Assembly: GCA_946641515.1 (NCBI GenBank)
Contig: CAMPBT010000002.1
Span: forward strand, 62,001 to 126,000
Direction of reading: 5' to 3'
Source of the DNA: UBA3210 sp002363635
GTDB taxonomy: Bacteria; Bacillota_I; Bacilli_A; RFN20; CAG-449
Length of the DNA: 64,000 nt
The translations under genes were made by a program, and so were the position numbers. A model generated the notes under the pieces. That model did not search any database. It worked only from the letters and a program-made list of their open reading frames with translations, and had not been told where the DNA came from. Positions 34,931 through 43,786 of this stretch are shown piece after piece. The first letter of the stretch is position 1, and each line of letters starts with the position of its first letter.

Positions 34931-35773
34931 CTATAATCTCCTTTCCTCTTGTTCTTTATAATCTTCGGCATCTATATTATCGTTAGTAGCAAACGCAGCA
35001 GGAGTAGTAACTGATGTTGGATTAGAAATCTTAGTCTTCACATTTAATTTCTTTTCAATTAATCTTAAGATTCTAGTTAAACCAATAGTCATAATTAAAT
35101 ATAAAATAGAAACGATGAAATAAACTGGGAATTGCGCGTACCATCTCGCGACAATTAATTTTCCGTTATAGAATAAATCAGTAACCATAATAACGGATAA
35201 AACTGATGTATCTTTAATATTAACTACAAGTTCATTACCAAGTGCAGGAATTACATTTTTAATTGCCTGAGGAATAACGATTTTAAACATCGTTTGATTG
35301 TAAGTTAAGCCAAGTGATCTACCACCTTCAATTTGACCTTTATCAATAGAATTAAGACCAGATCTAATAATTTCTGCCATATAGGCTGCAGTATTTAACG
35401 AAACAATGACAAAGCCTGCAATTAATGTAGACATTGTTGTACCAAAAGCATAAGCAACTCCATAGAAGATAACTAATGCTTGAACCATCATTGGAGTACC
35501 TCTAAAGACTTCAATGTAACAATAGGATAATCCAGATAAAAATTTCTTAACACCTTTTTTTAATTTATTATCATTTGGGTTATTATCAAGCTTACGAAGT
35601 AAAGCTAGCCCAATACCTAAAACAAAGCCACATATTGTTCCTACTAAAGAAATAAGTAATGTCACACCCATTCCCTTTAAAAACTCAAGCCAATAATACT
35701 GAATAAAGAATCCTACCTGAGAAAAAAATCCATCAGGTAATGTACGAGGGATATCTACTAAAATATTAAACAT
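34931..35773 (-). CDS. Amino-acid ABC transporter permease (probable lysine system)
   Basis: The ATG at 35773 has AGGAG nine bases upstream inside the end of the binding-protein gene; an earlier TTG is less likely. The 280-residue protein has about five membrane helices in the His/Glu/Gln/Arg-opine permease layout, with the EAA-type ATPase contact GGRSLGLTYNQTMFKIVIPQA near residues 150-170. A hydrophilic C-terminal tail of about 30 residues is present. Second gene of the three-gene operon. Confidence 0.9.
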   Translation of the reverse strand: MFNILVDIPRTLPDGFFSQVGFFIQYYWLEFLKGMGVTLLISLVGTICGFVLGIGLALLRKLDNNPNDNKLKKGVKKFLSGLSYCYIEVFRGTPMMVQALVIFYGVAYAFGTTMSTLIAGFVIVSLNTAAYMAEIIRSGLNSIDKGQIEGGRSLGLTYNQTMFKIVIPQAIKNVIPALGNELVVNIKDTSVLSVIMVTDLFYNGKLIVARWYAQFPVYFIVSILYLIMTIGLTRILRLIEKKLNVKTKISNPTSVTTPAAFATNDNIDAEDYKEQEERRL

Positions 35774-35774
35774 A

Positions 35775-36596
35775 TTAATTCGCTCCTGTAGCAATGTTCA
35801 TTAATTCAGTTCTTCTTGCAGTACTAATCTTTGCAAGTGATGCATTTAATTGTTCTTTATAAGTGCTAACAGCATTTTTAGAAATTCCAATAGAAACAGA
35901 AACAATAAAATCATCATTTCCTTCCATTACTACTTCTTGATAACCTTCTCCTAAAGTCGATGCTAAGAAATCAGTAGCAACTGGTCTTTCACATACTACT
36001 CCGTCGACTGTACCTGCTTGTAAAGCTGTGAAAGCTTCTGGGTAAGTAACTGTAGGGTTTGCGGCAATAATTCCATCAGATTCTGCTAAAGATGTAATTA
36101 AGTCGGCTTGAACTGTACCAATTTGAGCGACTAATTTTTTGCCTGTAAAATCAGAAACTTGTGTTGCAGAAGCATTTGAATTATTAGTAACAATAACTAA
36201 CTGAGAAGAATAATATTCATCTGTAAAATCAATAGAGTTTCTTCTCTCAGGAGTATCTGTCATACCTGCAATAATTGCATCAATTGCCCCACTTTGTAAT
36301 TGAGGAATAAGTCCATCCCATTCACATCTAACTACTTCTACTCTAACACCTAAATCTTTTGCAATTTCATTTGCAATTAAAATATCATAGCCTCCACAGT
36401 ATTCATTAGTACCATTAATTTGAATGTTGTTTTCATTTTGTGAATATTCTGTAAAATTGTATGGTGCATATGCACATTCAAGTCCAATAGTTAAGACTCC
36501 ATCGGCAAGAGGATCAACTTTGTTATTTCCACAAGAAGTAAGTCCTCCAATAATGCACGCTCCAATAAGGGCACCGTTTAATAATGTTCTCTTCAT
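35775..36596 (-). CDS. Amino-acid-binding lipoprotein of an ABC transporter (probable lysine system)
   Basis: A 273-residue lipoprotein with signal ending GLTSC (lipid Cys at 22), followed by a bilobed family 3 solute-binding fold. ECAYAPYNFTE, GYDILIANEIAKDLGV, CEWDGLIPQLQSGAIDAIIAG and DTPERRNSIDFTDEYY are the amino-acid-site segments, with the Arg and Asp that hold the alpha-carboxyl and amino groups. First gene after a lysine riboswitch and terminator, so lysine limitation should switch it on. GGAGAG precedes the ATG. Confidence 0.92.
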   Translation of the reverse strand: MKRTLLNGALIGACIIGGLTSCGNNKVDPLADGVLTIGLECAYAPYNFTEYSQNENNIQINGTNEYCGGYDILIANEIAKDLGVRVEVVRCEWDGLIPQLQSGAIDAIIAGMTDTPERRNSIDFTDEYYSSQLVIVTNNSNASATQVSDFTGKKLVAQIGTVQADLITSLAESDGIIAANPTVTYPEAFTALQAGTVDGVVCERPVATDFLASTLGEGYQEVVMEGNDDFIVSVSIGISKNAVSTYKEQLNASLAKISTARRTELMNIATGAN

Positions 36597-36650
36597 ATCC
36601 TAATCTCTCCTTCTAACATATAAACTTGCAAATTTTTATGTCGGAAGTAG

Positions 36651-36679
36651 AAAAAAGAGCAATGGGATTACCATTGCTC
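36651..36679 (-). terminator. Riboswitch-controlled terminator
   Basis: GAGCAATGG/CCATTGCTC with a five-base loop is followed by six T on the minus strand. It lies between the lysine riboswitch and the binding-protein start codon. Confidence 0.9.
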
Positions 36680-36742
36680 AATTAATCATAATCTACCAGA
36701 TCTTGGCAAAACTAATACCGAAAAATGGTAACAATTAATTCA

Positions 36743-36907
36743 CAATAGCTCTCCACTTTTTTCAAAGTGACAGTTGTTTGCTTATTCAGCAACCACCCAA
36801 GAATAATGAATGTCTTCACCATTCTTTCGGCCATCTCTCCTTTCCTAAGAATCAACGGATACCTCCTCATCTTAGTACTGATATCGACAGCGCCTCTACT
36901 CAGTGAC
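36743..36907 (-). ncRNA. Lysine riboswitch (L box)
   Basis: Read on the minus strand, the conserved L-box blocks occur in order: GAGTAGAGGCGC, a strand with CAGTA, GGAAAGGAGAGA, GGCCGAAAG, TCTTGGGTGGTTGC, AACTGTCAC and the closing TGGAGAGCTAT. Lysine binding would favour the terminator at 36651-36679, shutting off the transporter. The block order and closing sequence make the identity clear. It decides the likely substrate of the ABC operon. Confidence 0.93.
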
Positions 36908-36995
36908 ATATCAATTTGTTGCACTTATTAAACAACAAATCTTTTTATAATGTAAAGAATTTTTTTGAAATTTCTTTATTTTTTTATTTTGCTCT

Positions 36996-38258
36996 CTATT
37001 TTTTTATTAAATCCCAATAAGCTTTTGCAGCCTGTTCAACTTTGTTATTCTGATAAGAATAAAATTGTGTACCCTTTAAATCATCAGGTAAATACTGTTG
37101 TTTAACCCAATGAGAAGGATAGTCGTGAGGATATTTATAATCTTGTCCATGATCTAAATTTTTACTACCTTCATAATGAGCATCTAATAAATGGTTAGGT
37201 ACCTTAATACCCTTGCCTTCTTTGATAGTATCTAAAGCATTATCTATTGCGATAGCCGCAGAATTACTCTTAGGGCATGTACATAAGAAAATAACCGCTT
37301 CCGCTAAAGGAAGACGACCTTCTGGTAAACCAAGTTGAAGCGCGGAATCTACACAGTTTTTAGTAATTACAATCGCATTAGGATAAGCAAGTCCTATATC
37401 TTCACATGCGACTGCAAGAAGTCTTCTACAAGGTGAAAGTAAATCACCTGCTTCAAGTAATTTTGCAAGATAAAATATTGCCGCATCAGGATCACTTCCC
37501 CTAATTGATTTATGGAAAGCACTTAAGGTGTCGTAATGTTCGTCTCCATCTCTATCATATCTCATTTGAGAACGTTGACCGATTTGACGAGCCTCATTCA
37601 TAGTTAAGAAATATGTCTGATCATAATGGTTACAAATATCAAACATTAATTCTACTGAATTAATAGCCTTTCTTACATCTCCTCCACATATTGTAGATAG
37701 ATATTTAACTACCCCTTCTTCAATATTAACTTTGTTTTGTTTTTGAGTTGCAACTAGTTGAATGGCTCTTTCTACAGCCTTCTGAATTTCAAAAGCAGAT
37801 ACTGGTTTAAATTCAAAAATTGTAGAACGAGAAATTAAAGCATTATAAACATAAAAATAAGGATTTTCAGTTGTAGATGCGACTAAAGTAATATCACCTG
37901 TTTCAATATATTCAAGTAATAATTGTTGTTGCTTTTTAGAGAAATATTGAATTTCATCAATGTATAATAAAATACCATTTCTACCTTCTAAAGTATCAAC
38001 TTTACTTAAGACATCTTTAATGTCTTGAGAAGAGGCAGTAGTAGCATTGACTTTATATAAAGTCATATCTGTCATTGAAGCAATGATATTTGCAAGAGTA
38101 GTTTTACCAGTTCCAGAAGGACCATAAAAAATCATATTTGGAATATGACCACTTTCAATAATTTTTCTCAGTGCACTATTTTTGCTTAATAAGTGTTTTT
38201 GTCCGACAACTTCATCTAAAGATTTTGGTCGGAGTAAATCCGCTAAAGGTTGACTCAT
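36996..38258 (-). CDS. rarA: Replication-associated recombination protein A (AAA+ ATPase)
   Basis: A 420-residue MgsA/RarA protein. LADLLRPKSLDEVVGQKHLL opens the AAA+ domain, with Walker A YGPSGTGKTT (about 44-53), Walker B LLYIDEI (about 96-102) and the arginine-finger region ISRST. The C-terminal tetramer region contains RGSDPDAAIFYLAKLLEAGD and PEGRLPLAEA. It acts at stalled replication forks. The start codon overlaps the phosphatase stop by one base, so the two are translated together. Confidence 0.94.
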   Translation of the reverse strand: MSQPLADLLRPKSLDEVVGQKHLLSKNSALRKIIESGHIPNMIFYGPSGTGKTTLANIIASMTDMTLYKVNATTASSQDIKDVLSKVDTLEGRNGILLYIDEIQYFSKKQQQLLLEYIETGDITLVASTTENPYFYVYNALISRSTIFEFKPVSAFEIQKAVERAIQLVATQKQNKVNIEEGVVKYLSTICGGDVRKAINSVELMFDICNHYDQTYFLTMNEARQIGQRSQMRYDRDGDEHYDTLSAFHKSIRGSDPDAAIFYLAKLLEAGDLLSPCRRLLAVACEDIGLAYPNAIVITKNCVDSALQLGLPEGRLPLAEAVIFLCTCPKSNSAAIAIDNALDTIKEGKGIKVPNHLLDAHYEGSKNLDHGQDYKYPHDYPSHWVKQQYLPDDLKGTQFYSYQNNKVEQAAKAYWDLIKK

Positions 38259-38953
38259 TACTCTTCACCTACCAATCTTTCTTTTAATGAAGAAATTTGT
38301 TCATCAGTTAATCCAATAGTATGGAAATAAGAAATGACATCTCCATATTTTTCTTTAAACATCTTTAAAAAATCAATTAAGTATTCTTTCTTACAATAGC
38401 CTAAAGAATGTGGGAAAGTACCATTTCTTTCTTGTTTAAGATGAATTCTAGAATAGATACATTCATTAGAAACAAAATAATCTTCAACAATATCTTCTTC
38501 ACTGACTTTAGCAAGTAAGAATAATAAGACAGTAACCATACCTGTACGGTCTTTACCTGCAGTACAGTTATAAATAACGTTTCCATCAGCATTTAAGATA
38601 GTAGTAAAGATCTTATAGAAAGTATCGTGATTGCCCACCATCTGTAAATATAATTTCGCGGCATTCTCATCAGTAAGAGGTATACCACTTCCTTCAACTA
38701 ATGAATAATTATAATATTTAAAACGCTTATCATTACTTAAGGCAGAAGGATAAGTGTTAATAACAGTTTCAGTTCTTAAATCAATTTGAGTTTTAAAATT
38801 ATTTTCAAGCAAAAAGTTCTTAGCCTCTTCACCAAGCATATCTAAAGAATCGCTTCGAATAAAGCGTAAATATTTAGTAACTTTGCCCTCACTAGTTTTA
38901 TAGCCACCTAAATCGCGTGTATTAAGAGTTAAATCAAATAAATAATGTTTCAT
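38258..38953 (-). CDS. Protein-tyrosine/serine phosphatase (Y_phosphatase3 type)
   Basis: A 231-residue cytoplasmic phosphatase. NTRDLGGYKT (about 12-21) is the family N-terminal motif, and the active site is NCTAGKDRTGM (about 126-136) with Cys and Arg of CX5R. This class removes phosphate from phosphotyrosine or phosphoinositides; substrates here are unknown. It is coupled to rarA by a one-base stop-start overlap. A broken, nearly identical fragment of this gene lies at 28272-28390. Confidence 0.92.
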   Translation of the reverse strand: MKHYLFDLTLNTRDLGGYKTSEGKVTKYLRFIRSDSLDMLGEEAKNFLLENNFKTQIDLRTETVINTYPSALSNDKRFKYYNYSLVEGSGIPLTDENAAKLYLQMVGNHDTFYKIFTTILNADGNVIYNCTAGKDRTGMVTVLLFLLAKVSEEDIVEDYFVSNECIYSRIHLKQERNGTFPHSLGYCKKEYLIDFLKMFKEKYGDVISYFHTIGLTDEQISSLKERLVGEE

Positions 38954-39053
38954 AATTTATCCCCCTTTCGCCTTGTAATATTGTACCACTATAAAAGCAT
39001 TATATCTATACATAGATATTTGTAATTTATTATCGATTATATGTATGTATCTT

Positions 39054-40076
39054 TTACCACTTATTAGATACTTTTTCTGCAAATCCTAAGGCGTTTTTAA
39101 TCTTAACTACTCCGTCTTTAGTTTTAATCTTACCATTAAATAATCCAAATACCTGATGAGCGTCTTGAGCAATAATCAAGGCATTAGTTTTATCGTGTCT
39201 ATCCACAATAGGAGTAAATTTAATATCAATATCTTTAGATTCACTAGTAAAGGTCCATTCGCTCATAAAATCATCTTTATTATCTTTTTGAGGAATATTA
39301 AAAATAACATCTTTTAATTTATAAACTTTATCATCAACAAAGAGCATATTTTCACTAGCGTTACTAGTATCTCCAAATCCGTATCCTAAGTTCCATCCAA
39401 TCTTCTTATCATCTTGAGTAACATTTAATGATGACCAATACCAAGTATTTTTATAAGTCCAGACACCTCTTCCCCAATCAAGTACTCCCAAAGTACCTTC
39501 TTTAAAGGTATATTCTTCATTACCATATTTAAAAGAACCTACTGCAACTAAATTATTAATCTTTTGGTTGTAATAGAAATGTCTATCTTTTTCAAAAGGG
39601 GTCGCAATAACCATTGAGTTCTTGCTTGAAGGAGTCAAGTAAATATCAGCATAGAAATCTTTACCTTTAGTCATATTCTTCATATAGACTTTAAGATGTC
39701 TATTACCATGATCATTTTCAAATGAGAAATAATAATTCTTACCTTCTTTTCTAGCATCTCCATCTGAAGATGAAGAAGGTAAATGTACTTTACCATAAGG
39801 GAACCAAAACATCCTTGCAGCGTTAATATATGTCTTCTCTTTAAAATTCAAAATGGAAGCAGAAACAAGTCCCATATAAGAATTATCATCTATAGTTAAA
39901 GCAATACCAAAATTATCATCTCCAATATAGTAGTAATCCCATTCTTTAATACGGGATTTTCCTGCCTTAATATCTTTACGAGAGTATGTTCTAACTAAGC
40001 TAAAAGAATATCCAGCTTCTAATAAATTGCCATCTTTATCAAGTAATGGTCCTGAAGTTAATTTGTGTTGTTCCAT
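39054..40076 (-). CDS. DUF2804 family protein
   Basis: The ATG at 40076 (MEQHKLTSG) has GGAGG six bases upstream; a GTG four codons earlier is less likely. The 340-residue protein fits DUF2804, with RIKEWDYYYIG near 45, FWFPYGKVHLP (about 90-100), LDWGRGVWTYKNTWYWSS (about 200-217) and a C-terminal GLFNGKI. The family is a beta-rich, lipocalin-like fold of unknown role. No signal peptide. It appears monocistronic. Confidence 0.8.
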   Translation of the reverse strand: MEQHKLTSGPLLDKDGNLLEAGYSFSLVRTYSRKDIKAGKSRIKEWDYYYIGDDNFGIALTIDDNSYMGLVSASILNFKEKTYINAARMFWFPYGKVHLPSSSSDGDARKEGKNYYFSFENDHGNRHLKVYMKNMTKGKDFYADIYLTPSSKNSMVIATPFEKDRHFYYNQKINNLVAVGSFKYGNEEYTFKEGTLGVLDWGRGVWTYKNTWYWSSLNVTQDDKKIGWNLGYGFGDTSNASENMLFVDDKVYKLKDVIFNIPQKDNKDDFMSEWTFTSESKDIDIKFTPIVDRHDKTNALIIAQDAHQVFGLFNGKIKTKDGVVKIKNALGFAEKVSNKW

Positions 40077-40120
40077 AATTACCTCCACAAATCATATTTT
40101 TATATCTACATTATAAAAAT

Positions 40121-40147
40121 AAAAAGGACACCTTGACAAGTGCCCCC
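40121..40147 (-). terminator. Intrinsic terminator with a G8/C8 run
   Basis: On the minus strand GGGCAC pairs with GTGTCC (one G-U) and is followed by TTTTTATTTTT. The stem base contains a run of eight C (40143-40150, plus strand). Confidence 0.65.
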
Positions 40148-40154
40148 CCCTTTA

Positions 40155-40892
40155 TTAGACTCTTCGAGCAATTTCAATTGCTTTTCTTCCTGACTTAGAT
40201 GTTCCTCCAATAGAACTAATTCTAATTTTACCAAAATGACGAACAGATATTTCTTCATTTTCTTTAACTAGATAAGAAGGATTTTGATTTAATAAATGAT
40301 TAACATATACTTCTCCATTAATTAAAATTTCTAAAGCTTCACTTCTAGATAAAGAAAATCCTGCCGCGATAATAGCGTCAAGTCTTAAAGAAGAAACAAA
40401 ATGTACTTTAGATTCTTCTTTAATTTCATTTTCTACAGGGAAAGATACTTCTTTTAATTGTATTTGAGCTTTTCCCACGTTTTTAAACTCACTTTCAATA
40501 AATGATGATATTTCATTAGTACACGCAAAGAATGCGTCTTTGTTGTCTTTAATAACAATATCACCTAAGCATTCTCTTTTAATACCTAAGCTCATTAAAG
40601 AACCAAGTATAGAACGATGATATATCTCATAAAATTTCTTATTATAGATAATCTGATAAACTTTAATTTTATAATCTTCTTCACTAACGTCGTAATAAGA
40701 CATAATACATCTAACTCTATCCGCGTTTTTAATACCGCCAGAGAAAGAGATATTTAAAGATGAACGAGCAGTTAATTCTTCAACGACACTTCTTTCTGCA
40801 TCATCTAAAAAATTAAGAAGAATAACATTACCTTCTTCACCTCTTTTAATGAATGAATTAATTTTCTTAGTAAATGAAACTAAATCTTCCAT
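40155..40892 (-). CDS. ylmH: S4-domain RNA-binding protein, YlmH/RqcP2-like
   Basis: A 245-residue protein with the YlmH layout: an N-terminal domain with SFSGGIKNADRVRCIM, a central block, and a C-terminal S4 domain (about 170-230) with SSLRLDAIIAAGFSLSRSEA and INGEVYVNH. YlmH binds stalled 50S-peptidyl-tRNA and supports ribosome quality control; in many Firmicutes it sits in the division/SepF cluster, which is not the case here. Its start overlaps the upstream hydrolase stop by one base. Confidence 0.88.
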   Translation of the reverse strand: MEDLVSFTKKINSFIKRGEEGNVILLNFLDDAERSVVEELTARSSLNISFSGGIKNADRVRCIMSYYDVSEEDYKIKVYQIIYNKKFYEIYHRSILGSLMSLGIKRECLGDIVIKDNKDAFFACTNEISSFIESEFKNVGKAQIQLKEVSFPVENEIKEESKVHFVSSLRLDAIIAAGFSLSRSEALEILINGEVYVNHLLNQNPSYLVKENEEISVRHFGKIRISSIGGTSKSGRKAIEIARRV

Positions 40893-41950
40893 TATTTACG
40901 CTCCATAAAAAATGAATCAACTTTATTCATTAAATCTTGATTTGCCACATTGCCTTTAAAGACATCATAAGTATCATAAGATTCCTTATAACCTTTAGCC
41001 TTATCACCATATTGATTCGCAAGTTCTATTCTTTCTTTTTCTTTCATCTTTTGGTATTCATAGCATTCAGTAGAAGCAAGAATTGTTGAATGATTATTAT
41101 GAGGAGGAGTATCTACTAAGATATATTCTACTAAATCATTATTAATTTCATCTTTCTTAGAATAAATTGAATCAAGCTGATAATTAACAACAGCATCATC
41201 ATTACCCTGGAAAACTAAGGTTGGTACTTTTGTCTTTTTTAATTCTTTAGAAGCTTTTTTATTAGCATTGAAACCAAAGATTAAAACCATCGCGCTTAAG
41301 AATTTAAAGCGATTCTTTTTCATAAATTTTCTAGTCTTATCATTAGTTAATGAAGTGTTAATAATTTCACTTAATGGTTCATCAAATCCTGCAATAGATA
41401 CGCAGGCTTTAATCTTAGAAGATTCATTAACATCAAGTGCAACAGCGTATCCACCCATTGAATGACCATATAAATAAATATCTTTATCTTTAAATTCTTC
41501 AGATTTAGATAAGAATTTTAAACAAGCTCTTAAATCAAATGCTTGAGCTTGAACGCCTTTCATAGATGAACCTTCAGAAGAACCAGTACCAGTAAAATCA
41601 TATGTAAAAACTTGGTATCCCCTATTAACTAGTTCAATGATATCTGACAAATATCCAATATGACCTGGACACATACCGTGAACATAGACAATAAAGCCTT
41701 TAGTATTATCTTTACCATATAAGAAGGCACTTAAAAGATTCTTACCTGATTTAAATGAATATTCATTTCTAGGATATTTATCTTTAATATCATCATAAGT
41801 AATAAACATTGGATATTCAGGCTTTTCATATCTAGGCATAGTACTTAATAATATCTTTTTAATCATAAAGACCATGACTATATATCTAATAAGCAAAAAA
41901 GTAATGATTGAACCTAAAATAATTAATAAAACAAGTTGCCAAATTTCCAT
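40892..41950 (-). CDS. Membrane-anchored alpha/beta hydrolase
   Basis: A 352-residue protein with an N-terminal membrane helix (about 5-27) and an alpha/beta hydrolase fold. The nucleophile elbow is GHSMGG (about 164-169), the oxyanion segment is YVHGMCPGH (about 88-96), and a late VFQGNDDAVV supplies an acid. The catalytic His is probably in PPHNNHSTI. Esterase or peptidase activity is likely but the substrate is unknown. It is coupled to ylmH by a TAATG overlap. Confidence 0.85.
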   Translation of the reverse strand: MEIWQLVLLIILGSIITFLLIRYIVMVFMIKKILLSTMPRYEKPEYPMFITYDDIKDKYPRNEYSFKSGKNLLSAFLYGKDNTKGFIVYVHGMCPGHIGYLSDIIELVNRGYQVFTYDFTGTGSSEGSSMKGVQAQAFDLRACLKFLSKSEEFKDKDIYLYGHSMGGYAVALDVNESSKIKACVSIAGFDEPLSEIINTSLTNDKTRKFMKKNRFKFLSAMVLIFGFNANKKASKELKKTKVPTLVFQGNDDAVVNYQLDSIYSKKDEINNDLVEYILVDTPPHNNHSTILASTECYEYQKMKEKERIELANQYGDKAKGYKESYDTYDVFKGNVANQDLMNKVDSFFMERK

Positions 41951-41985
41951 AGTTTTCTCCTGAAATATAAATCTATTTTAATCAA

Positions 41986-42010
41986 AAGAAAAACCCTGAT
42001 AAAGGGTTTA
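41986..42010 (-). terminator. Intrinsic terminator of the Fe-ADH gene
   Basis: AAACCCT/AGGGTTT with a short loop is followed by TTTTCTTTTG on the minus strand. The stem reaches the stop codon at 42008. Confidence 0.75.
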
Positions 42011-43216
42011 ACTATTTTTATTTGATTTAATTAAGATATTCTTTAATTCCTTAGTATTTAATAATTTTGGTACTGGGTAAAATGGATTTGCTTCTTTAGA
42101 TGCGTGACGAGCGAGTTTATTTAACTCTTCATCTTTAATTAATCCATCAAAAGAAGAAGGAATTCCCAGTTTATTATTTAATTCCTTAATCCAAGAAATA
42201 ACTGCATTAGCTTTTTCTTTATCAGATTTATCTAATGATACTAATTCTAAATAGTCTGAAATTTTACTTAATTTTTTATAAATTTTACTATTATATGCTT
42301 CAAGTACATATGGGAGTAAGATACCTATACAATAACCATGAGCCTTGTGATAAGTTCCTCCTATTGCATGGGCTAAAGAATGAACGTAACCAACATATGC
42401 TCTAGTAAACGCTAAACCTGCTAAATATGAAGCTCTAAGCATATTACCTCTAGCATTATCATTAGAAGGATCGTTATAGAAATCTAATAAATTTTCTTTA
42501 ATTAATTTAATCGCATCTAAAGCTTTTTCATTAGTAAATTCAGTTTCATCTATTCCTAGATACGCTTCTATAGCATGAGATAAAGCATCTACTCCAGTTA
42601 CAGAAATAATAGTTGAAGGTAATGAATCTAATAAAGAATCATCTAGAATTGCGTAATGAGGAATTAATTTAGGATCAGAAAGTGCAAACTTATCATTATT
42701 TTCTTCATTAGTAATAACCGTTGCGGCAGTACATTCTGAACCAGTTCCTGCAGTAGTAGGACAGGCAATAAATAAAGGCATCTCATTTTTAACAGAAAGA
42801 AGTTTTCTAAAATCTTCAATTTTCTTATCTAAATGAGATACTAGTAACGCACATCCTTTACTCGCGTCAATAACTGAACCTCCTCCAATAGCAACAAAAG
42901 CATCGCACATATTATCTATATATTTTTGTTTTAAATTATAGACCACTTTAAAAGTAGGATCGTGACTAACTGAAGTATCGACCACATAATTAATTTTCAT
43001 TTTATCTAAAGCCTTAATTAAAGATTTAAAACGTTTAGATTTAGATACAGTATTACTAACGACAATTAAAGGATTAATTTTATTGTTTTTAATCAATATA
43101 GTCTCTATATCTTCAAGATTACTATAAAGTTCAGGCTCACGAAAAACTAATGAGCTTTGAAATAAGAAAATTATTTTTTGTACTGCTCTACAGTACATTC
43201 CTGAAAATACGTTCAT
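42008..43216 (-). CDS. Iron-containing alcohol dehydrogenase
   Basis: The ATG at 43216 has AGGTGA upstream; a GTG three codons earlier is less likely. The 402-residue product is a group III (Fe-ADH/BDH) enzyme: NAD(P) loop AIGGGSVIDASKG, PTTAGTGSE at the phosphate and substrate site, and metal ligands in DALSHAIEAYLG and HSLAHAIGGTYHKAHG. It probably reduces an aldehyde such as butyraldehyde, acetaldehyde or lactaldehyde during fermentation; the substrate is not fixed by sequence. The N-terminus is somewhat different from classical BDH. A single gene between ruvX and the hydrolase. Confidence 0.9.
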   Translation of the reverse strand: MNVFSGMYCRAVQKIIFLFQSSLVFREPELYSNLEDIETILIKNNKINPLIVVSNTVSKSKRFKSLIKALDKMKINYVVDTSVSHDPTFKVVYNLKQKYIDNMCDAFVAIGGGSVIDASKGCALLVSHLDKKIEDFRKLLSVKNEMPLFIACPTTAGTGSECTAATVITNEENNDKFALSDPKLIPHYAILDDSLLDSLPSTIISVTGVDALSHAIEAYLGIDETEFTNEKALDAIKLIKENLLDFYNDPSNDNARGNMLRASYLAGLAFTRAYVGYVHSLAHAIGGTYHKAHGYCIGILLPYVLEAYNSKIYKKLSKISDYLELVSLDKSDKEKANAVISWIKELNNKLGIPSSFDGLIKDEELNKLARHASKEANPFYPVPKLLNTKELKNILIKSNKNS

Positions 43217-43245
43217 AATTATCACCTAGTAAATTATAGGTAAGA

Positions 43246-43674
43246 TTAATATTGACCAATTGATTTTAAATATCTTTCTAAAATAATCATCGCAGCAGCA
43301 GAATCAATAACTGCTCTTTGCTTTTTAGAATTCTTATTATTGCCATGTAACATTTCACTAGCTTCAACAGTAGATCCACGTTCATCTTGTTTTACAATGT
43401 CTGCTTTAGGAAATAAAGCCTGTACACGAGGAATAAATTCTTCAACAATAGGAGTCATTTCACAAGGATCTCCGCTTGGATAAAGAGGATAACCTATAAC
43501 AATATGTTCAACACGTTCATATTCAGTAGCTTGCTTAAGCATCTTTAAACATGTATCGTAATCCATCATCTTGAATCTTAAATTTGGTAATGGTGTAACA
43601 AGCATTCCCGAACGAGAAATAGCAAGTCCAAGTGAACCTTTGCCAAGGTCTAACGCTAAAATATTTGTTTTCAT
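43246..43674 (-). CDS. ruvX: Putative pre-16S rRNA nuclease / Holliday junction resolvase YqgF (RuvX)
   Basis: A 142-residue RNase H-fold protein. The active-site acids fit ALDLGKGSLGLAIS (about 7-20), IVIGYP (about 58-63), QDERGSTVEA (about 97-106) and DSAAAMIILERYL (about 125-137). YqgF matures the 16S rRNA 5' end. It is usually beside alaS or yrzL genes; here it stands alone, divergent from the ArsB-like transporter. Confidence 0.92.
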   Translation of the reverse strand: MKTNILALDLGKGSLGLAISRSGMLVTPLPNLRFKMMDYDTCLKMLKQATEYERVEHIVIGYPLYPSGDPCEMTPIVEEFIPRVQALFPKADIVKQDERGSTVEASEMLHGNNKNSKKQRAVIDSAAAMIILERYLKSIGQY

Positions 43675-43742
43675 TTTGTAACCTCAATAATATTATACTC
43701 TAAAACCATATATTGTTAAATAAAAGACTTTATTCATTTTGC

Positions 43743-43770
43743 TTGCTTTATGTAATAAAAAGCGCATAAT
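43743..43770 (+). promoter_or_regulatory. Likely promoter of the ArsB-like transporter
   Basis: TTGCTT (43743-43748) and CATAAT (43765-43770) with a 16-base spacer lie just before the SD GAGG and the ATG at 43787, giving a very short leader. Confidence 0.5.
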
Positions 43771-43786
43771 TAGTGAGGTTTAAATT

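Noticed and set aside
34197..36596. Calling the ABC operon a glutamine transporter
   Set aside because: Sequence similarity alone cannot set the substrate, and the lysine riboswitch upstream argues for lysine.
36712..36924. A 70-codon open frame on the minus strand
   Set aside because: It lies wholly within the lysine riboswitch, whose conserved blocks explain the sequence; there is no SD and the peptide is not protein-like.
40143..40150. C8 homopolymer as a phase-variation tract
   Set aside because: It is in a terminator stem between genes, not in a coding frame or promoter spacer.
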